A stretch of 64,000 nt of DNA, taken from positions 1 through 64,000 of the forward strand of contig NZ_JAURYQ010000022.1 in assembly GCF_030653815.1 (NCBI RefSeq). Direction: 5' to 3'. The notes beneath the pieces are model-generated. The model was not told where the DNA came from. It did no database searches and saw only the letters and a list, made by a program, of their open reading frames with translations. This DNA comes from Rhodoferax sp. (GTDB lineage Bacteria > Pseudomonadota > Gammaproteobacteria > Burkholderiales > Burkholderiaceae_C). Below, one piece after another: positions 46,601 through 54,535 of this stretch. A program made the translations under genes and the position numbers. Position 1 is the first letter of the stretch; each line of letters begins with the position of its first letter.

Positions 46601-47510
46601 CATCGGCGCTGAGCTTTGAGGTCTCGGTTAGCTCAATTTTTTCTGTCGCCCGCAAATAAATCTTCCCGCCTTCCACCACGGCGCTCGATGCGCTCACCGT
46701 CCCCGAGTTGGCCACCATGCTGCCATGCAAGCCAATGCGCCCGGACTCCGCCAGCACCTGGCCGAGGTTCACGACGCTGCCTTCCGGCGCGGTCAGCAGC
46801 ACGCGCAGCGCCGGGTTCAGGCCGTCGGCAATTTCCACGCTGTGACCGGCCGCCAGCAACACGTCGCCGTTGGGGGCGTTGATGAGGCCGCTGTTCTCCA
46901 CATGGGGCGCAATCAGGTAAACGAAGCCACCCTGGGCGGTGCTGATGGTGCCCTGGTTGTCCACCTTGGCTTCGCTGCCTGTGCCGCTGAATTTGAGTTT
47001 GCCGGTCAGAAAGTCGGCGTCGCTGAGGTTGAGCGTGGAGGCAATCAAGCCGGCCGTGTCGATGCGTGCCCCCTGGCCAAAAACGATGCCGTTGGGGTTG
47101 ATCAGGAAAACCCGGCCATTGGACTGCAGCTGGCCCAGGATCTGGCTCGGGCTTTGGCCCGTGACGCGGTTCAGCACCGCGCTGGCGCTGCTTTGCTGGA
47201 CGAATTGGGTGAGCTCGTTCTGGCCGATGGAGAAGCTGCCCCAGTTGATGATGGCGTTGGGCGTGTTGGTCACGGTCAGCGTGCTGCCGCTCTGGCTGAA
47301 GCTGGCGCTGCCATGAGCCACCGTGGGCGCGACCGGCAAGGCCAGGGCGGGCGTGGCACAAAGCAGGGTGAGGCTGAACGCAAGGGAGCCAAGCACCCGT
47401 TCGGCGATCTTTTCGGAGGCAACTTTGCCCTGCGCACTGTGCTGTTCAGACACCGGCACGCACATGCCCAGGCGCTTGCTGAAGATCAAACGGAAGGTGT
47501 TGGCGTTCAT
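43647..47510 (-). CDS. TpsA: filamentous haemagglutinin-type exoprotein with GLUG repeats
   Basis: The 1287-residue protein starts at ATG 47510. It has an ESPR-type extended signal (MNANTFRLIFSKRLGMCVPV), then a TPS secretion domain (residues ~60-280: NAIINWGSFSIGQ, VFLINPNGIVFGQGARIDT). A beta-helical stalk follows. Residues ~590-885 hold nine GLUG-type repeats (GGLVG/GGLIG...Y.SG.I/V). The C-terminal third is a low-complexity beta-solenoid (NLTLNGGTLKGTGTITGNVT). It is secreted through its TpsB partner, encoded 13 bp upstream, and acts at the surface as an adhesin or scaffold. No toxin domain was recognised at the C-terminus. Confidence 0.9.
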   Translation of the reverse strand: MNANTFRLIFSKRLGMCVPVSEQHSAQGKVASEKIAERVLGSLAFSLTLLCATPALALPVAPTVAHGSASFSQSGSTLTVTNTPNAIINWGSFSIGQNELTQFVQQSSASAVLNRVTGQSPSQILGQLQSNGRVFLINPNGIVFGQGARIDTAGLIASTLNLSDADFLTGKLKFSGTGSEAKVDNQGTISTAQGGFVYLIAPHVENSGLINAPNGDVLLAAGHSVEIADGLNPALRVLLTAPEGSVVNLGQVLAESGRIGLHGSMVANSGTVSASSAVVEGGKIYLRATEKIELTETSKLSADGTVGGEITAITQKDGQITGELVARGEISAQGSGAVGSGGFVETSAAKVMIDDEFKVATRGGHWLIDPSDFTIAASGGNITGATLSNSLNNATSGGVTIFSSSGTANGSGDINVNDAVSWSANTLTLTAARDININAVMTATGSAGLTMNTATSNSGDTGVSGGTVRVGFNPDGSFKGRVDMASGTELTINDLSYTLINDLTALQNMANSLGGNFALGSNIDASATSSWNSGAGFIPIGNVNTSFTGTLDGLGHTISGLTINRPTTDYVGLFGYTDGASLRNVGLVSATVTGDKYVGGLVGGTLNITVNNSYADVTLTGRRFLGGLIGNINWESSIKSLVSHTHATGTITAGAGGTADEVGGLIGSVYSGSTVNNTVISDSYSSVSISGGASSRNIGGLVGSLGDYSSISGSYATGTISLGDGSYLTGGLVGYRDQYADISTSYASSTITSGASSSDIGGLIGSSDLGGSVSQSYASGSITVGNNSHDIGGLIGWNNGRGVSDVYATTAVTTGTASYDVGGLVGENGGAITRAYSSGKVTAGAGSTTVGGLVGILYTASDGSVINSYWNTETSGLSTSDGGVGLTTAQMKVSTNFSGWDFSTVWNIDPNVSYPYLRNPEQIPHPPLTTCSICSWDGGGGSNYLWSLPANWTGNLLPTTASTVTIGSGFGTILFDITSLSLTALTASSALTIQSGKTLTLTGSATFNALVSGSGTLEIAGAAVNTTASAINVANLLLSSGSLALNGGNVTGNLTLNGGTLKGTGTITGNVTVGAATLAPGASPGTLNITGNLTLSPTSTTLIELWGTTAGLFDVINVSGIASLAGALNATTGNGYVPGVGHALRFMTFASKTGSFGSMSLPSGMSLSALATALDLLGPLATTALPPNVSSTVNQVNNSLTLGAVSYETPLLYLAGQSSPTASSSGTLTQTAEIVLPDLMPQAPSAGDSGDDANNASAVAGLTPMFDQLVRDARFKDTPHDSRLICR
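44890..45735 (-). repeat. Nine GLUG repeats within the TpsA exoprotein
   Basis: Nine successive units, each about 28-37 residues, carry the GLUG core: GGLVGGT, GGLIGNI, GGLIGSV, GGLVGSL, GGLVGYR, GGLIGSS, GGLIGWN, GGLVGEN and GGLVGIL, followed in most units by a Y-A/S-x-G/S strand. Boundaries are approximate. Such repeats form a beta-helix rod and are prone to copy-number change. Confidence 0.8.
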
Positions 47511-47523
47511 GCTGAACTCCTGC

Positions 47524-49137
47524 TTAAAAGACGTAGGCGACGCTGCCGTGCAGCCGGTCGGACCCCTTGTTCTGGCCACCACCGCCGTTGATGACATGGC
47601 CGTAGTCCAGACGAATACTCAATGATTTGGCGATGCCAAAGCGCATGCCGAAACCGACGCTGGTCACGCCCTCAAGGCTGGTTTCACCGGGCAGGGCCTG
47701 CAGACGCTGCACCTGGCCACCTTCGACAAAGGCCGAGAAGCGCAAGCGTGCGCCGTCGATGCCGGTTTTTCCGCCCAGCTCGGGGGTAAAGATTTCCAGG
47801 CCGGTGCGCCAGCCGCGGTCACCGCTGATGGCGCGCTCGTCAAAGCCACGCACCGAGTCCTGTCCGCCCAGGCCAAACTGTTCGCCCGGCACCAGCGGCT
47901 CCTGGGCGTATTGCGCATCCAGCGCCCAGCGCCACTGCCAGTCGCCGGCAAACTGCCGACTGGCGTTGCCACCCAGGCGCAGCAGTTGGTAGCTTGCATC
48001 CGCGCCGGAGCGGGCTACGGCGAAATCAGTGTCGCGGCCCTTGCTGCCACCGGGCAGGTTGTGCAGCCAGGTGGCGTAGCCGTTCAGCTGGGTGCTGTCG
48101 TTTTTCCAGAGGCTGCTCCAGGTCAGGCTGAAGGGGTGAACGGTGACGTCGCTGCCCAGTGCCGTGCCGCTGAGGTCGATGTTGTTCTCGTAGGCGCGGT
48201 AGTCCAGGCCTGCGGCCAGCTTGTGCTCGATGTCGCTGGTCCGGATGAAGGGGTGGGTGTAACGCGCGCCCACAATGGTGCCCTTGCCGCTGACGTTGAA
48301 CAGGCCAGCCACCGTGCCCGAGTCGACGTCCGAGTAACCCGCATAGACGTCGATGGCATCGGCGCGGTCATACAACGGCCAGCGGTAGCCCAGGCCATAA
48401 ATGCTCACGTTCTGCGGTTTTTCAACCGAAGTGATGTACTGCAGCGTGAGCACATGGTCGCGGTTGAACAGGTTGGCATGCTGGTAGCCCACGCTCAGGC
48501 GGGTTTGGCCGGTATCGCGGCTGCCGGTGTTGTCCAAGCTCAGAAAGCCTTTCCAGGGCTTTTCATCTTCGAGCCGCAGTGTGGCGTCAACCCGGTTGTT
48601 GGCCGGGTCGGGCTTGAACAGCAACTGGGTCTGCTTGCTGGGGTTGTCGTTGGCCAGGCGCAGCGACTCGGCCACGGCGACCGTGTTGGGCACCTGGCCT
48701 TCCACCAGGCCGGGCAGGCTGGCCTTGACGTTGTCCAGGTCATGGTGATTGGCGGAGAGCAGCGTGATGCTGCCGAGCTTCATCTCGCGCACCACCAGGC
48801 GGATCACGCCCGAGCTGATTTCCTGCTCTGGCAATGTCACTTGCACCGTGCTGTAGCCGGCCTGCAGGTACATGGCTTCGAGGGCGCGCCGCGCGGCCTC
48901 GATGTCGGCAAAGCGGCGCTGCTCCCCCACAAAACCGGCCAGACGCGCGTCCACCTGGGTCGGTGCCAGCAGGCTGTTGCCGGACACCTCAAAGTTGTTG
49001 ATGGAGAACTGGGGTTCGGCCGGTGCTTCTTGCTGGGCCAGGGCGCCGTGCGTGAGCGACAGCGCCAAAACGATTGCTACCGGTAGTGGGTGCAATCTGA
49101 TCTGAAAGTGCAGCCGGTTCGCGCGTTTGAGCCCCAT
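47524..49137 (-). CDS. TpsB: two-partner secretion outer-membrane transporter (ShlB/FhaC family)
   Basis: The 537-residue protein has a cleavable signal peptide (LPVAIVLALSLTHGALA), two POTRA domains (FSINNFEVSGNSLL; LGSITLLSANHHDLDNVKA) and a C-terminal ShlB/FhaC beta-barrel (SLDNTGSRDTGQTRLSVGYQH; GLGGQDSVRGFDERAISGDRG, the VRGF loop-6 motif). The protein ends with an aromatic residue (VAYVF), as outer-membrane barrels do. It exports the TpsA encoded 13 bp downstream. Confidence 0.93.
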   Translation of the reverse strand: MGLKRANRLHFQIRLHPLPVAIVLALSLTHGALAQQEAPAEPQFSINNFEVSGNSLLAPTQVDARLAGFVGEQRRFADIEAARRALEAMYLQAGYSTVQVTLPEQEISSGVIRLVVREMKLGSITLLSANHHDLDNVKASLPGLVEGQVPNTVAVAESLRLANDNPSKQTQLLFKPDPANNRVDATLRLEDEKPWKGFLSLDNTGSRDTGQTRLSVGYQHANLFNRDHVLTLQYITSVEKPQNVSIYGLGYRWPLYDRADAIDVYAGYSDVDSGTVAGLFNVSGKGTIVGARYTHPFIRTSDIEHKLAAGLDYRAYENNIDLSGTALGSDVTVHPFSLTWSSLWKNDSTQLNGYATWLHNLPGGSKGRDTDFAVARSGADASYQLLRLGGNASRQFAGDWQWRWALDAQYAQEPLVPGEQFGLGGQDSVRGFDERAISGDRGWRTGLEIFTPELGGKTGIDGARLRFSAFVEGGQVQRLQALPGETSLEGVTSVGFGMRFGIAKSLSIRLDYGHVINGGGGQNKGSDRLHGSVAYVF

Positions 49138-49182
49138 GATGGTCCCCTAGGTGGCGTCAGTCGACCTCTTTTGCGGTGGGGG

Positions 49183-49231
49183 CGACATGGCAATGTCGTC
49201 AGATTATGGCGAAATGAGGGCCCTGCGTAAA
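49183..49231 (-). promoter_or_regulatory. Promoter and 5'-UTR dyad of the tpsB-tpsA-fecR operon
   Basis: On the minus strand TTTACG (49226-49231) and CATAAT (49203-49208) are 17 bp apart. Just downstream of the -10 lies the perfect dyad CGACAT-TGCC-ATGTCG (49183-49198), at or near the start of the transcript. It could be an operator or a short 5' hairpin. The tpsB start codon is 46 bp further on. Confidence 0.55.
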
Positions 49232-49247
49232 TGATTTTTTCGCTTGA

Positions 49248-50195
49248 CTAACTCTTCACTGTTTCATTGGCGCGCAGCTTGCGGGCCCACTGTTGCATCA
49301 GCCAGCCGCCGCCGCTCACCAGCACAATGCCGACCAGCACCGGAATGGCCCCGAGTAAAAAACTTGGCTCGATCGGTTCCGACAGCAGCCAGGCGCCAAA
49401 CACAATGCCGAACAGCGGTGTCAGGAATGAAAACACCCCCAGCGGCGACGCCAGGTAATGGCGCAACAGCCAGAACCACATCAGAAAACTGGCAAACGAC
49501 ACCACCACCGAGTGAAACGCCAGGCTGGCCCAGACCTGCGGCGTGGGGTTGAAGCGGGCCTGGCCGGTCAGGAAGGCGCCGGCCAGCAGCAGCACGAAGG
49601 CACCGATCAGCTGGTACAGCAGGGTCTGCGTGGCGGGCGCCCTGGACAAACTGGAGCAGCGCACCACCACGGTGGTGGCCGCCCAGGCCACACCGCCCAG
49701 CAGCCCCAGAAAGTCACCCCATAGCGCGTTGCCCGGCAAGGCGCTGGACGCGGTGCTGCGCCCCAAAAAGGCATAGGCAATGCCGCCAAAGGCCAGCACA
49801 ATGCCCAGCCACTGCACCGCGCCCAGCCGCTCGGCGGGCAGTTTCCAGTGCAGGCCCAGCGCAGCAAACATGGGTGCGGTGTACAAAAACACCACCATGT
49901 GCGAGGCGCTGGTATGGCGCAGGCCCTCGGCCACCAGTAAAAACTCCACGCCAAACAGCAGCGCCACCGCCACGCCCGGGCGCAGCGTGCCGTCGCGCAG
50001 ATTCATGGGCTCCTTGCGCCACCACATGACCAGCCCCACCAGCAGCGCGGCCACGCCAGAGCGCAGTCCGATTTGCATGATGGGGGCAATGTCATCTGCC
50101 GTGGCCTTCAGCACCACTTGTTGCAGGCCCCAAATGGCGCACAACACCACCATCAGGCTGATGGCTTTGGCGTCAAGGTCCAGCCTGGCACTCAC
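49248..50195 (-). CDS. EamA-family DMT permease
   Basis: The 315-residue protein is read from GTG 50195; the frame is open further upstream but overlaps the zinc-ribbon gene, and the next internal ATG would remove most of the first helix. Ten hydrophobic segments form two EamA halves (LMVVLCAIWGLQQVVLKA; RHTSASHMVVFLYTAPMFAAL; LLGAIPVLVGIVLVSGGGWL). It is a putative small-metabolite exporter of unknown substrate. Ten bp after the zinc-ribbon gene. Confidence 0.85.
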   Translation of the reverse strand: MSARLDLDAKAISLMVVLCAIWGLQQVVLKATADDIAPIMQIGLRSGVAALLVGLVMWWRKEPMNLRDGTLRPGVAVALLFGVEFLLVAEGLRHTSASHMVVFLYTAPMFAALGLHWKLPAERLGAVQWLGIVLAFGGIAYAFLGRSTASSALPGNALWGDFLGLLGGVAWAATTVVVRCSSLSRAPATQTLLYQLIGAFVLLLAGAFLTGQARFNPTPQVWASLAFHSVVVSFASFLMWFWLLRHYLASPLGVFSFLTPLFGIVFGAWLLSEPIEPSFLLGAIPVLVGIVLVSGGGWLMQQWARKLRANETVKS

Positions 50196-50205
50196 GTCGG
50201 CAAGC

Positions 50206-50472
50206 TCAGCTGGCGGGGTCCAGGTGGCCCAGCAGGGACCAACCCGCGTGGGTGTTGTTTTTGTCGTTCTCATAGTCCCAGACCGCCGCGCAACGCTCAC
50301 ACACGTAGCGGGTGACGGTGACCGCGCCGTGGCGGCGCGGCTCCTTGCGGTTGACGCCCTGCATCAGCTCGGCATGGCCGGGGGCGCGGCGCCAGTTGCG
50401 CTGGATGCCGGCGCAGGCATCGCACAGCGCAGGCGTATTTAATTCGTTGGGTGGGTTCTGGTCTTGGGTCAT
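50206..50472 (-). CDS. Small putative zinc-ribbon protein of unknown function
   Basis: The 88-residue protein has two CxxC pairs, CDACAG (residues ~17-22) and YVCERCAAVWDYEN (about 55-68), that could hold one zinc. I do not recognise a named family. It starts at ATG 50472 and is followed by the EamA gene after 10 bp, so the two are probably co-transcribed. Confidence 0.6.
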   Translation of the reverse strand: MTQDQNPPNELNTPALCDACAGIQRNWRRAPGHAELMQGVNRKEPRRHGAVTVTRYVCERCAAVWDYENDKNNTHAGWSLLGHLDPAS

Positions 50473-50502
50473 GGGGTGCTCTCTGTGTGTTGGGGCCGAT
50501 TG

Positions 50503-51252
50503 TCACCCTGCGGCCTGTTTCACCAAACCCAAGTCCCGCAAACGCAGGTGCGCCGCATCTTCCCGGTCCAGCGGCTGCTGGTTTTTGGCCTGCAGGTAGT
50601 GGTGGGTAAACACCTCCAGGTAAGCGTCCAGCACCTCGGCCGCGTGGGGCTCGCCGGCCAGGGCCAGGCACAGGGCGCCCACTTCGGACGTGCAAAAGTG
50701 GTCCGTGCGGCTGGAGCGGCGCAGGCGGTAGTTGGAGATCTGCTCCGGGTGCAGGCTCAGCACCGGAAACTGGTTCAGGTAAGGGCTCTTGCGAAACATC
50801 TTGCCGGCCTCGCTCCAGGTGGCGTCCAGCAGCACAAACAGCGGGCGTTTGGCCGGCTGCCCATGGGCGGCAACGTCGGGCAGCAGCGCGGTGACCATTC
50901 GCTCAGGGCTTACAAACTCCCCCGGAAACACCACATAGGGCTGCCATTGCGGGTCGGCCAACAGCACCAGCAACGCCGGGTCCACTGAAGTGCGGGCCCA
51001 GCCAAAGGCAAAGGTGTCCGCCACCACATCGGCAATCAGCCAGCCGGTGTTGCTGGGCTTGAGCGGCTCGATGTCGGCCATCAGCAGGCACATGCCAGCG
51101 CGCGTCGGCACATCGGGGCGCAAGGCGCACAGGCAGTGGCTGTGCATCACCCGGCAACCGGGGCAGCGCTCGCTTGGGCCGCCGCGGGCGCGAAACGGCT
51201 TGACGGCGCGCGCCAGGCGGGCCGTGCGCAAGCGGGAAACTGCGTGGGTCAT
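50503..51252 (-). CDS. DTW-domain tRNA-uridine aminocarboxypropyltransferase
   Basis: The 249-residue protein begins at ATG 51252. It has an N-terminal zinc-type Cys cluster (RCPGCRVMHSHCLCA) and the DTW signature in the variant form LLDATWSEAGKMFRKSPYL, followed by RTDHFCTSEVGALCLALAG. DTW proteins such as TapT/TuaA transfer an aminocarboxypropyl group from SAM to a uridine of tRNA (acp3U47 in E. coli). Longer upstream open frame reads into the VOC gene. Single gene between a VOC protein and the zinc-ribbon gene. Confidence 0.85.
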   Translation of the reverse strand: MTHAVSRLRTARLARAVKPFRARGGPSERCPGCRVMHSHCLCALRPDVPTRAGMCLLMADIEPLKPSNTGWLIADVVADTFAFGWARTSVDPALLVLLADPQWQPYVVFPGEFVSPERMVTALLPDVAAHGQPAKRPLFVLLDATWSEAGKMFRKSPYLNQFPVLSLHPEQISNYRLRRSSRTDHFCTSEVGALCLALAGEPHAAEVLDAYLEVFTHHYLQAKNQQPLDREDAAHLRLRDLGLVKQAAG

Positions 51253-51277
51253 GGTTTCCGGGAAGGTGCGCCTTTGT

Positions 51278-51658
51278 CTATTTGGCCGGCCGGTACAAGG
51301 CGCAAAGCTTGTTGCCGTCGGGGTCGCGCAGGTACGCCAGGTAGAGCTTGACCGCCCCGCCTTCGCGAAACCCCGGCGGGTCTTCACAGGTGATGCCGCC
51401 GTTGGCTACGCCGGCAGCGTGGAAGGCGTCCACCTGCTCTGCGGACGCCGCGTTAAACCCGATGGTGCTGCCATTGCCGTGGGTCGCGGGTTCGCCATTG
51501 ACCGGCGTGGTGATGGCAAACAAGCCGGTGGGGCTGCGGTAAAAATAACGGCTTTTGTTGGCCACCCCCGGGCCAATGCCCAGCGTGCCGAGCACCGCGT
51601 CGTAAAACTTCTTCGAGACCTCAAGGTCATTGGTACCAAGCATCACATGACTGAACAT
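51278..51658 (-). CDS. VOC-family protein (glyoxalase-like)
   Basis: The 126-residue single VOC domain begins MFSHVMLGTNDLEVSKKFYDAVLG and ends DPDGNKLCALYRPAK, the common pattern of small glyoxalase/bleomycin-resistance-like proteins. Candidate metal ligands are few, so catalytic function is doubtful. It precedes the DTW gene by 25 bp. Confidence 0.8.
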   Translation of the reverse strand: MFSHVMLGTNDLEVSKKFYDAVLGTLGIGPGVANKSRYFYRSPTGLFAITTPVNGEPATHGNGSTIGFNAASAEQVDAFHAAGVANGGITCEDPPGFREGGAVKLYLAYLRDPDGNKLCALYRPAK

Positions 51659-51748
51659 AAATTCTCCGTGGGGGCCCGGTAACGGGCGAAATGGGAACCG
51701 GGGATGGTAATGGATCGCCCGGTTTGATGATTAAGGAAGATGGGACAA

Positions 51749-51838
51749 GTTGGCATAAAGGTTGGCAAAATTGTTAGACAAAATAACCATAAAAACATAT
51801 AAATCAATTATTTACAAAAGTTATAAACTTGGCAAAAT
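51749..51838 (+). promoter_or_regulatory. AT-rich promoter with three direct repeats upstream of the first Fic gene
   Basis: GTTGGCATAAA (51749-51759), GTTGGCAAAAT (51761-51771) and CTTGGCAAAAT (51828-51838) share TTGGCAWAA. The first two are tandem, 12 bp apart; the third abuts the start codon region. The DNA between is very AT-rich for this window. The layout suggests operator sites for a regulator, possibly the Fic protein itself through its C-terminal helix-turn-helix. Confidence 0.45.
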
Positions 51839-51844
51839 AGAGCC

Positions 51845-53038
51845 ATGTATACCGACACCCATCAATTTGAACCCCTGCTGCCTTCCGAAGCACGCATGGC
51901 GCCCCTGCTGACCAAAGCGCATGACCTGTCGCGCCTGGCCACCACCTTGGCCGGCACCCGCGTGCCATCAGAACTGCGTGGCCTGTTGCGCAACATGAAT
52001 TCGTATTACACCAACCGCATTGAGGGACAGCACACCCGGCCCCACGAAATCGACCAGGCCCTGCGGCAAGACTTCTCCAAAGACGCGGCGCTGGCCACCA
52101 AACAACGCCTCGCGGTGGCCCACATTGAGGCCGAGCAAGTGCTGGAGCAGCGCTATGCCGGGGCGGACGGTGCGCGCGCGCTGTACTCGGTGGCAGCGGT
52201 GCAAGACTTGCACCATGAGCTGTTCAGCCAGCTGCCGCCCGCTGATTTATTGACGCCAGAAGGCCAACCCATAGCGCCCGGCGCGTTGCGCCAGCGCGAT
52301 GTTCAGGTGGGCCAGCACATTGCCCCAAGCCACGCCAGCGTCCCTGACTTTCTGACGCGTTGGGCTACTTATTACGGTGGGGTGCGGCGCGGCGAGGCTG
52401 CGTTGGTGGCCATGGCCGCTGCCCACCAGCGCCTGGCTTGGGTTCACCCCTTTGTGGACGGCAACGGGCGCGTCATGCGGCTGCACACCCACACCCTGCT
52501 CAGCGCCCTGGGTTACACCGGTGGCCTGTGGTCGCCACTGCGTGGCTTTGCCCGCAGCACCGAACGCTACTATGCCTTGCTGGCCGATGCCGACAGCCTG
52601 CGCCGGGGTGACCTGGACGGGCGCGGCAATCTGAGCGAACAGGCCTTGATCGCCTGGATTGACTATGTGCTTGACACCTGCCTGGACCAGGTCCGCTTCA
52701 TGGCGGGCATGCTGGACTTTGAAACCATCAAAGCCCGCATTGAGGCCTGTCTGGTGTTTGAGAGCACGGTAGTCAAACAAGGCGTGCGCCAGGAGGCGCT
52801 GCGCGGGCTGCACTACCTGTTTCTGAGTGGCGAAGACATTGCGCGCGGCGAATTCAAGTCCATGCTGGGCATGAGCGACCGGGGCGCCACTGACGCGTTG
52901 GGGGCGCTGGTCAAGCGCGGACTGCTCAAGTCAGACTCGCCGCAAGGCAAGGTGCGCTTTGGTCTGCCGCAGCACGCCTTGCGCTTTCTCTTTCCGCAAC
53001 TTTGGCCGGAGGCTGAGGCTGATGCGGCCAAGCTTTGA
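51845..53038 (+). CDS. Fic-domain AMP-transferase with C-terminal winged helix
   Basis: The 397-residue protein has the N-terminal inhibitory motif TNRIEG (residues 56-61, form S/TxxxEG/N) and the complete catalytic motif HPFVDGNGRVMR (201-212). A C-terminal helix-turn-helix follows (GEFKSMLGMSDRGATDALGALVKRGLL). Fic enzymes transfer AMP from ATP to hydroxyl side chains of target proteins; the inhibitory Glu keeps class II enzymes off. ATG 51845 has AAATAGAGCC upstream. All catalytic residues are present, unlike the second Fic protein at the end of the window. Confidence 0.88.
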   Translation: MYTDTHQFEPLLPSEARMAPLLTKAHDLSRLATTLAGTRVPSELRGLLRNMNSYYTNRIEGQHTRPHEIDQALRQDFSKDAALATKQRLAVAHIEAEQVLEQRYAGADGARALYSVAAVQDLHHELFSQLPPADLLTPEGQPIAPGALRQRDVQVGQHIAPSHASVPDFLTRWATYYGGVRRGEAALVAMAAAHQRLAWVHPFVDGNGRVMRLHTHTLLSALGYTGGLWSPLRGFARSTERYYALLADADSLRRGDLDGRGNLSEQALIAWIDYVLDTCLDQVRFMAGMLDFETIKARIEACLVFESTVVKQGVRQEALRGLHYLFLSGEDIARGEFKSMLGMSDRGATDALGALVKRGLLKSDSPQGKVRFGLPQHALRFLFPQLWPEAEADAAKL

Positions 53039-53140
53039 ATTTGAAATTAGGCAAGGCTTCACTTTAAATTGGCCGCTTAATTTCCAAGCGTAAATTCTGC
53101 GTGGCTGGTGATGACCAATCGGAATACTGCGCGCCCAAAG

Positions 53141-53272
53141 AATTGGCCAGACACTGTCTGACCAATTGGCCGTCGCAGAAATGGGCGGGGAATTCGCCGC
53201 TTTCCCCACCAATGGCTGCTGATCAGCCTGATCTACCTGCCTACTGATAATCCAAATCAGGCAGGACTGTTT
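53141..53272. terminator. Two hairpins between convergent Fic and nuclease genes
   Basis: First, AATTGGCCAGAC (53141-53152) pairs with GTCTGACCAATT (53156-53167) with one mismatch and a 3-nt loop, too tight to be a simple RNA hairpin, so it may instead be a protein site. Second, CCTGCC...TGAT pairs with ATCA...GGCAGG (53236-53265), followed by ACTGTTTT, a plausible plus-strand terminator for the Fic gene. The rest of this 258-bp gap shows nothing recognisable. Confidence 0.5.
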
Positions 53273-53296
53273 TAGCGGTCAGGTGCAAACGAAACA

Positions 53297-54517
53297 TCAA
53301 ATATCCCGCCACACCGCCTGCGTCTCCACCACCTCAAGCATTCGCCCAGCGCTAAACCCCTCTGGATAAAGGCTCTGTGGCTCTGCATGGGCCGTTGGCG
53401 CGTTCGGCGCAAACATGCCGCTCGGGTCATGCAGCAAATGGCGGTCATCGCGCAGCGCAACCAGCAGTTCTTCCAAAGATATTTTCAGAAAGCCGCCAAA
53501 CCGCTGGTGGTCGCATTCGATGCTGGTGTCCACAATCCAGCCGGATATCTGGGTAGCAGGCACACCAGTCTCCAGCCCCAGTAGTGGCGCCAATTCAGGC
53601 GCACTGGCCAGCGCCAGTTGCACGGCAGTCACCTTGCGCTGCAGTTGCTGGCCCGCCTTGCGCAATGTGGTGGTCTCGTGCTGCCAGGCGTCTTGTTGCG
53701 AGCGGCGCAAATAAGTGGACTTCACTTCCAGCACCAAGATGACACCATCACGCGAGCAGATCACGTCCACTTCACCGGCGTTGCCATCTGGCCCCACCGG
53801 CGGGTGCCAGTTCAGCACGACCTTGAAACCCCGCTTTTCCAGCATGGCCCCCAGCCGGGTTTCTATGCGCTGGGTCTCGGTGCGCGCTTCATTGCGCCGC
53901 GCACCCAAGCGCCGCAGGTTGTTGATGGCCGCCGTGCTGTTGTTTTGCAGGCCCACCACCCAGGGCAATTGCACGAGCGTCTGGCCCATTTTGAGAATCG
54001 GGCGCTCGAACAAATCAGGCTTCAAGCCCGGCGCACCGCCCTGTAATTGAGCGGCCAACTTGCTCCAGTCACTGGTCCAGAAGTCAACAATCGCCGCCGC
54101 ATGGCGCGGGTTGCCTTGCGGGTGCTCAGCGGTAACCGTCCAGCCCACCATCATGGCGATCTTGTCATTACGGCTGGACCATGTAAGCGGGAACCGATTT
54201 TGGCTGCCATCCCGCAAGCCATTGAAGGCCAGCATGCTCAACGCCATAGCCCAGTTGCCTGTGCTGCGCAAATGTTTGACGTAGGTTTCCAGAAAATCGC
54301 GCTGGTAAAACACGTTCATCAACTCCAGCGACAGCAGCGCCTGAAACAGCGGCACGGTGTCACCCGCATCGGTGGTGACGGTATCGCTCACGCCATACAC
54401 CTCGGTCAACTGCAACTGCGTGCGCAGCGCCTTGATGTAGGCCACGCGGTTGAGCTCGTGGTTTTCAGCGCTGCCGATCTGCTGCGTTGCCATGCCGGAA
54501 TCCACAAACGCATCCAC
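53297..54517 (-). CDS. Putative PD-(D/E)xK nuclease-domain protein
   Basis: The 406-residue protein is read from GTG 54517; the sequence upstream of it (HWHYRA, directly after a stop) also looks like protein, and an ATG lies 24 bp further in, so the start is uncertain. The N-terminal ~200 residues are helical and unrecognised. Residues ~245-267 read AGEVDVICSRDGVILVLEVKST, a PD-(D/E)xK nuclease core with D251, E264 and K266, flanked by a helix rich in R/K/Q. It ends the three-gene unit led by the giant NTPase, 18 bp after the 250-residue gene. Likely a DNA-cleaving component; this is inferred from one motif. Confidence 0.6.
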   Translation of the reverse strand: MDAFVDSGMATQQIGSAENHELNRVAYIKALRTQLQLTEVYGVSDTVTTDAGDTVPLFQALLSLELMNVFYQRDFLETYVKHLRSTGNWAMALSMLAFNGLRDGSQNRFPLTWSSRNDKIAMMVGWTVTAEHPQGNPRHAAAIVDFWTSDWSKLAAQLQGGAPGLKPDLFERPILKMGQTLVQLPWVVGLQNNSTAAINNLRRLGARRNEARTETQRIETRLGAMLEKRGFKVVLNWHPPVGPDGNAGEVDVICSRDGVILVLEVKSTYLRRSQQDAWQHETTTLRKAGQQLQRKVTAVQLALASAPELAPLLGLETGVPATQISGWIVDTSIECDHQRFGGFLKISLEELLVALRDDRHLLHDPSGMFAPNAPTAHAEPQSLYPEGFSAGRMLEVVETQAVWRDI

Positions 54518-54535
54518 GGCGCGGTAGTGCCAGTG

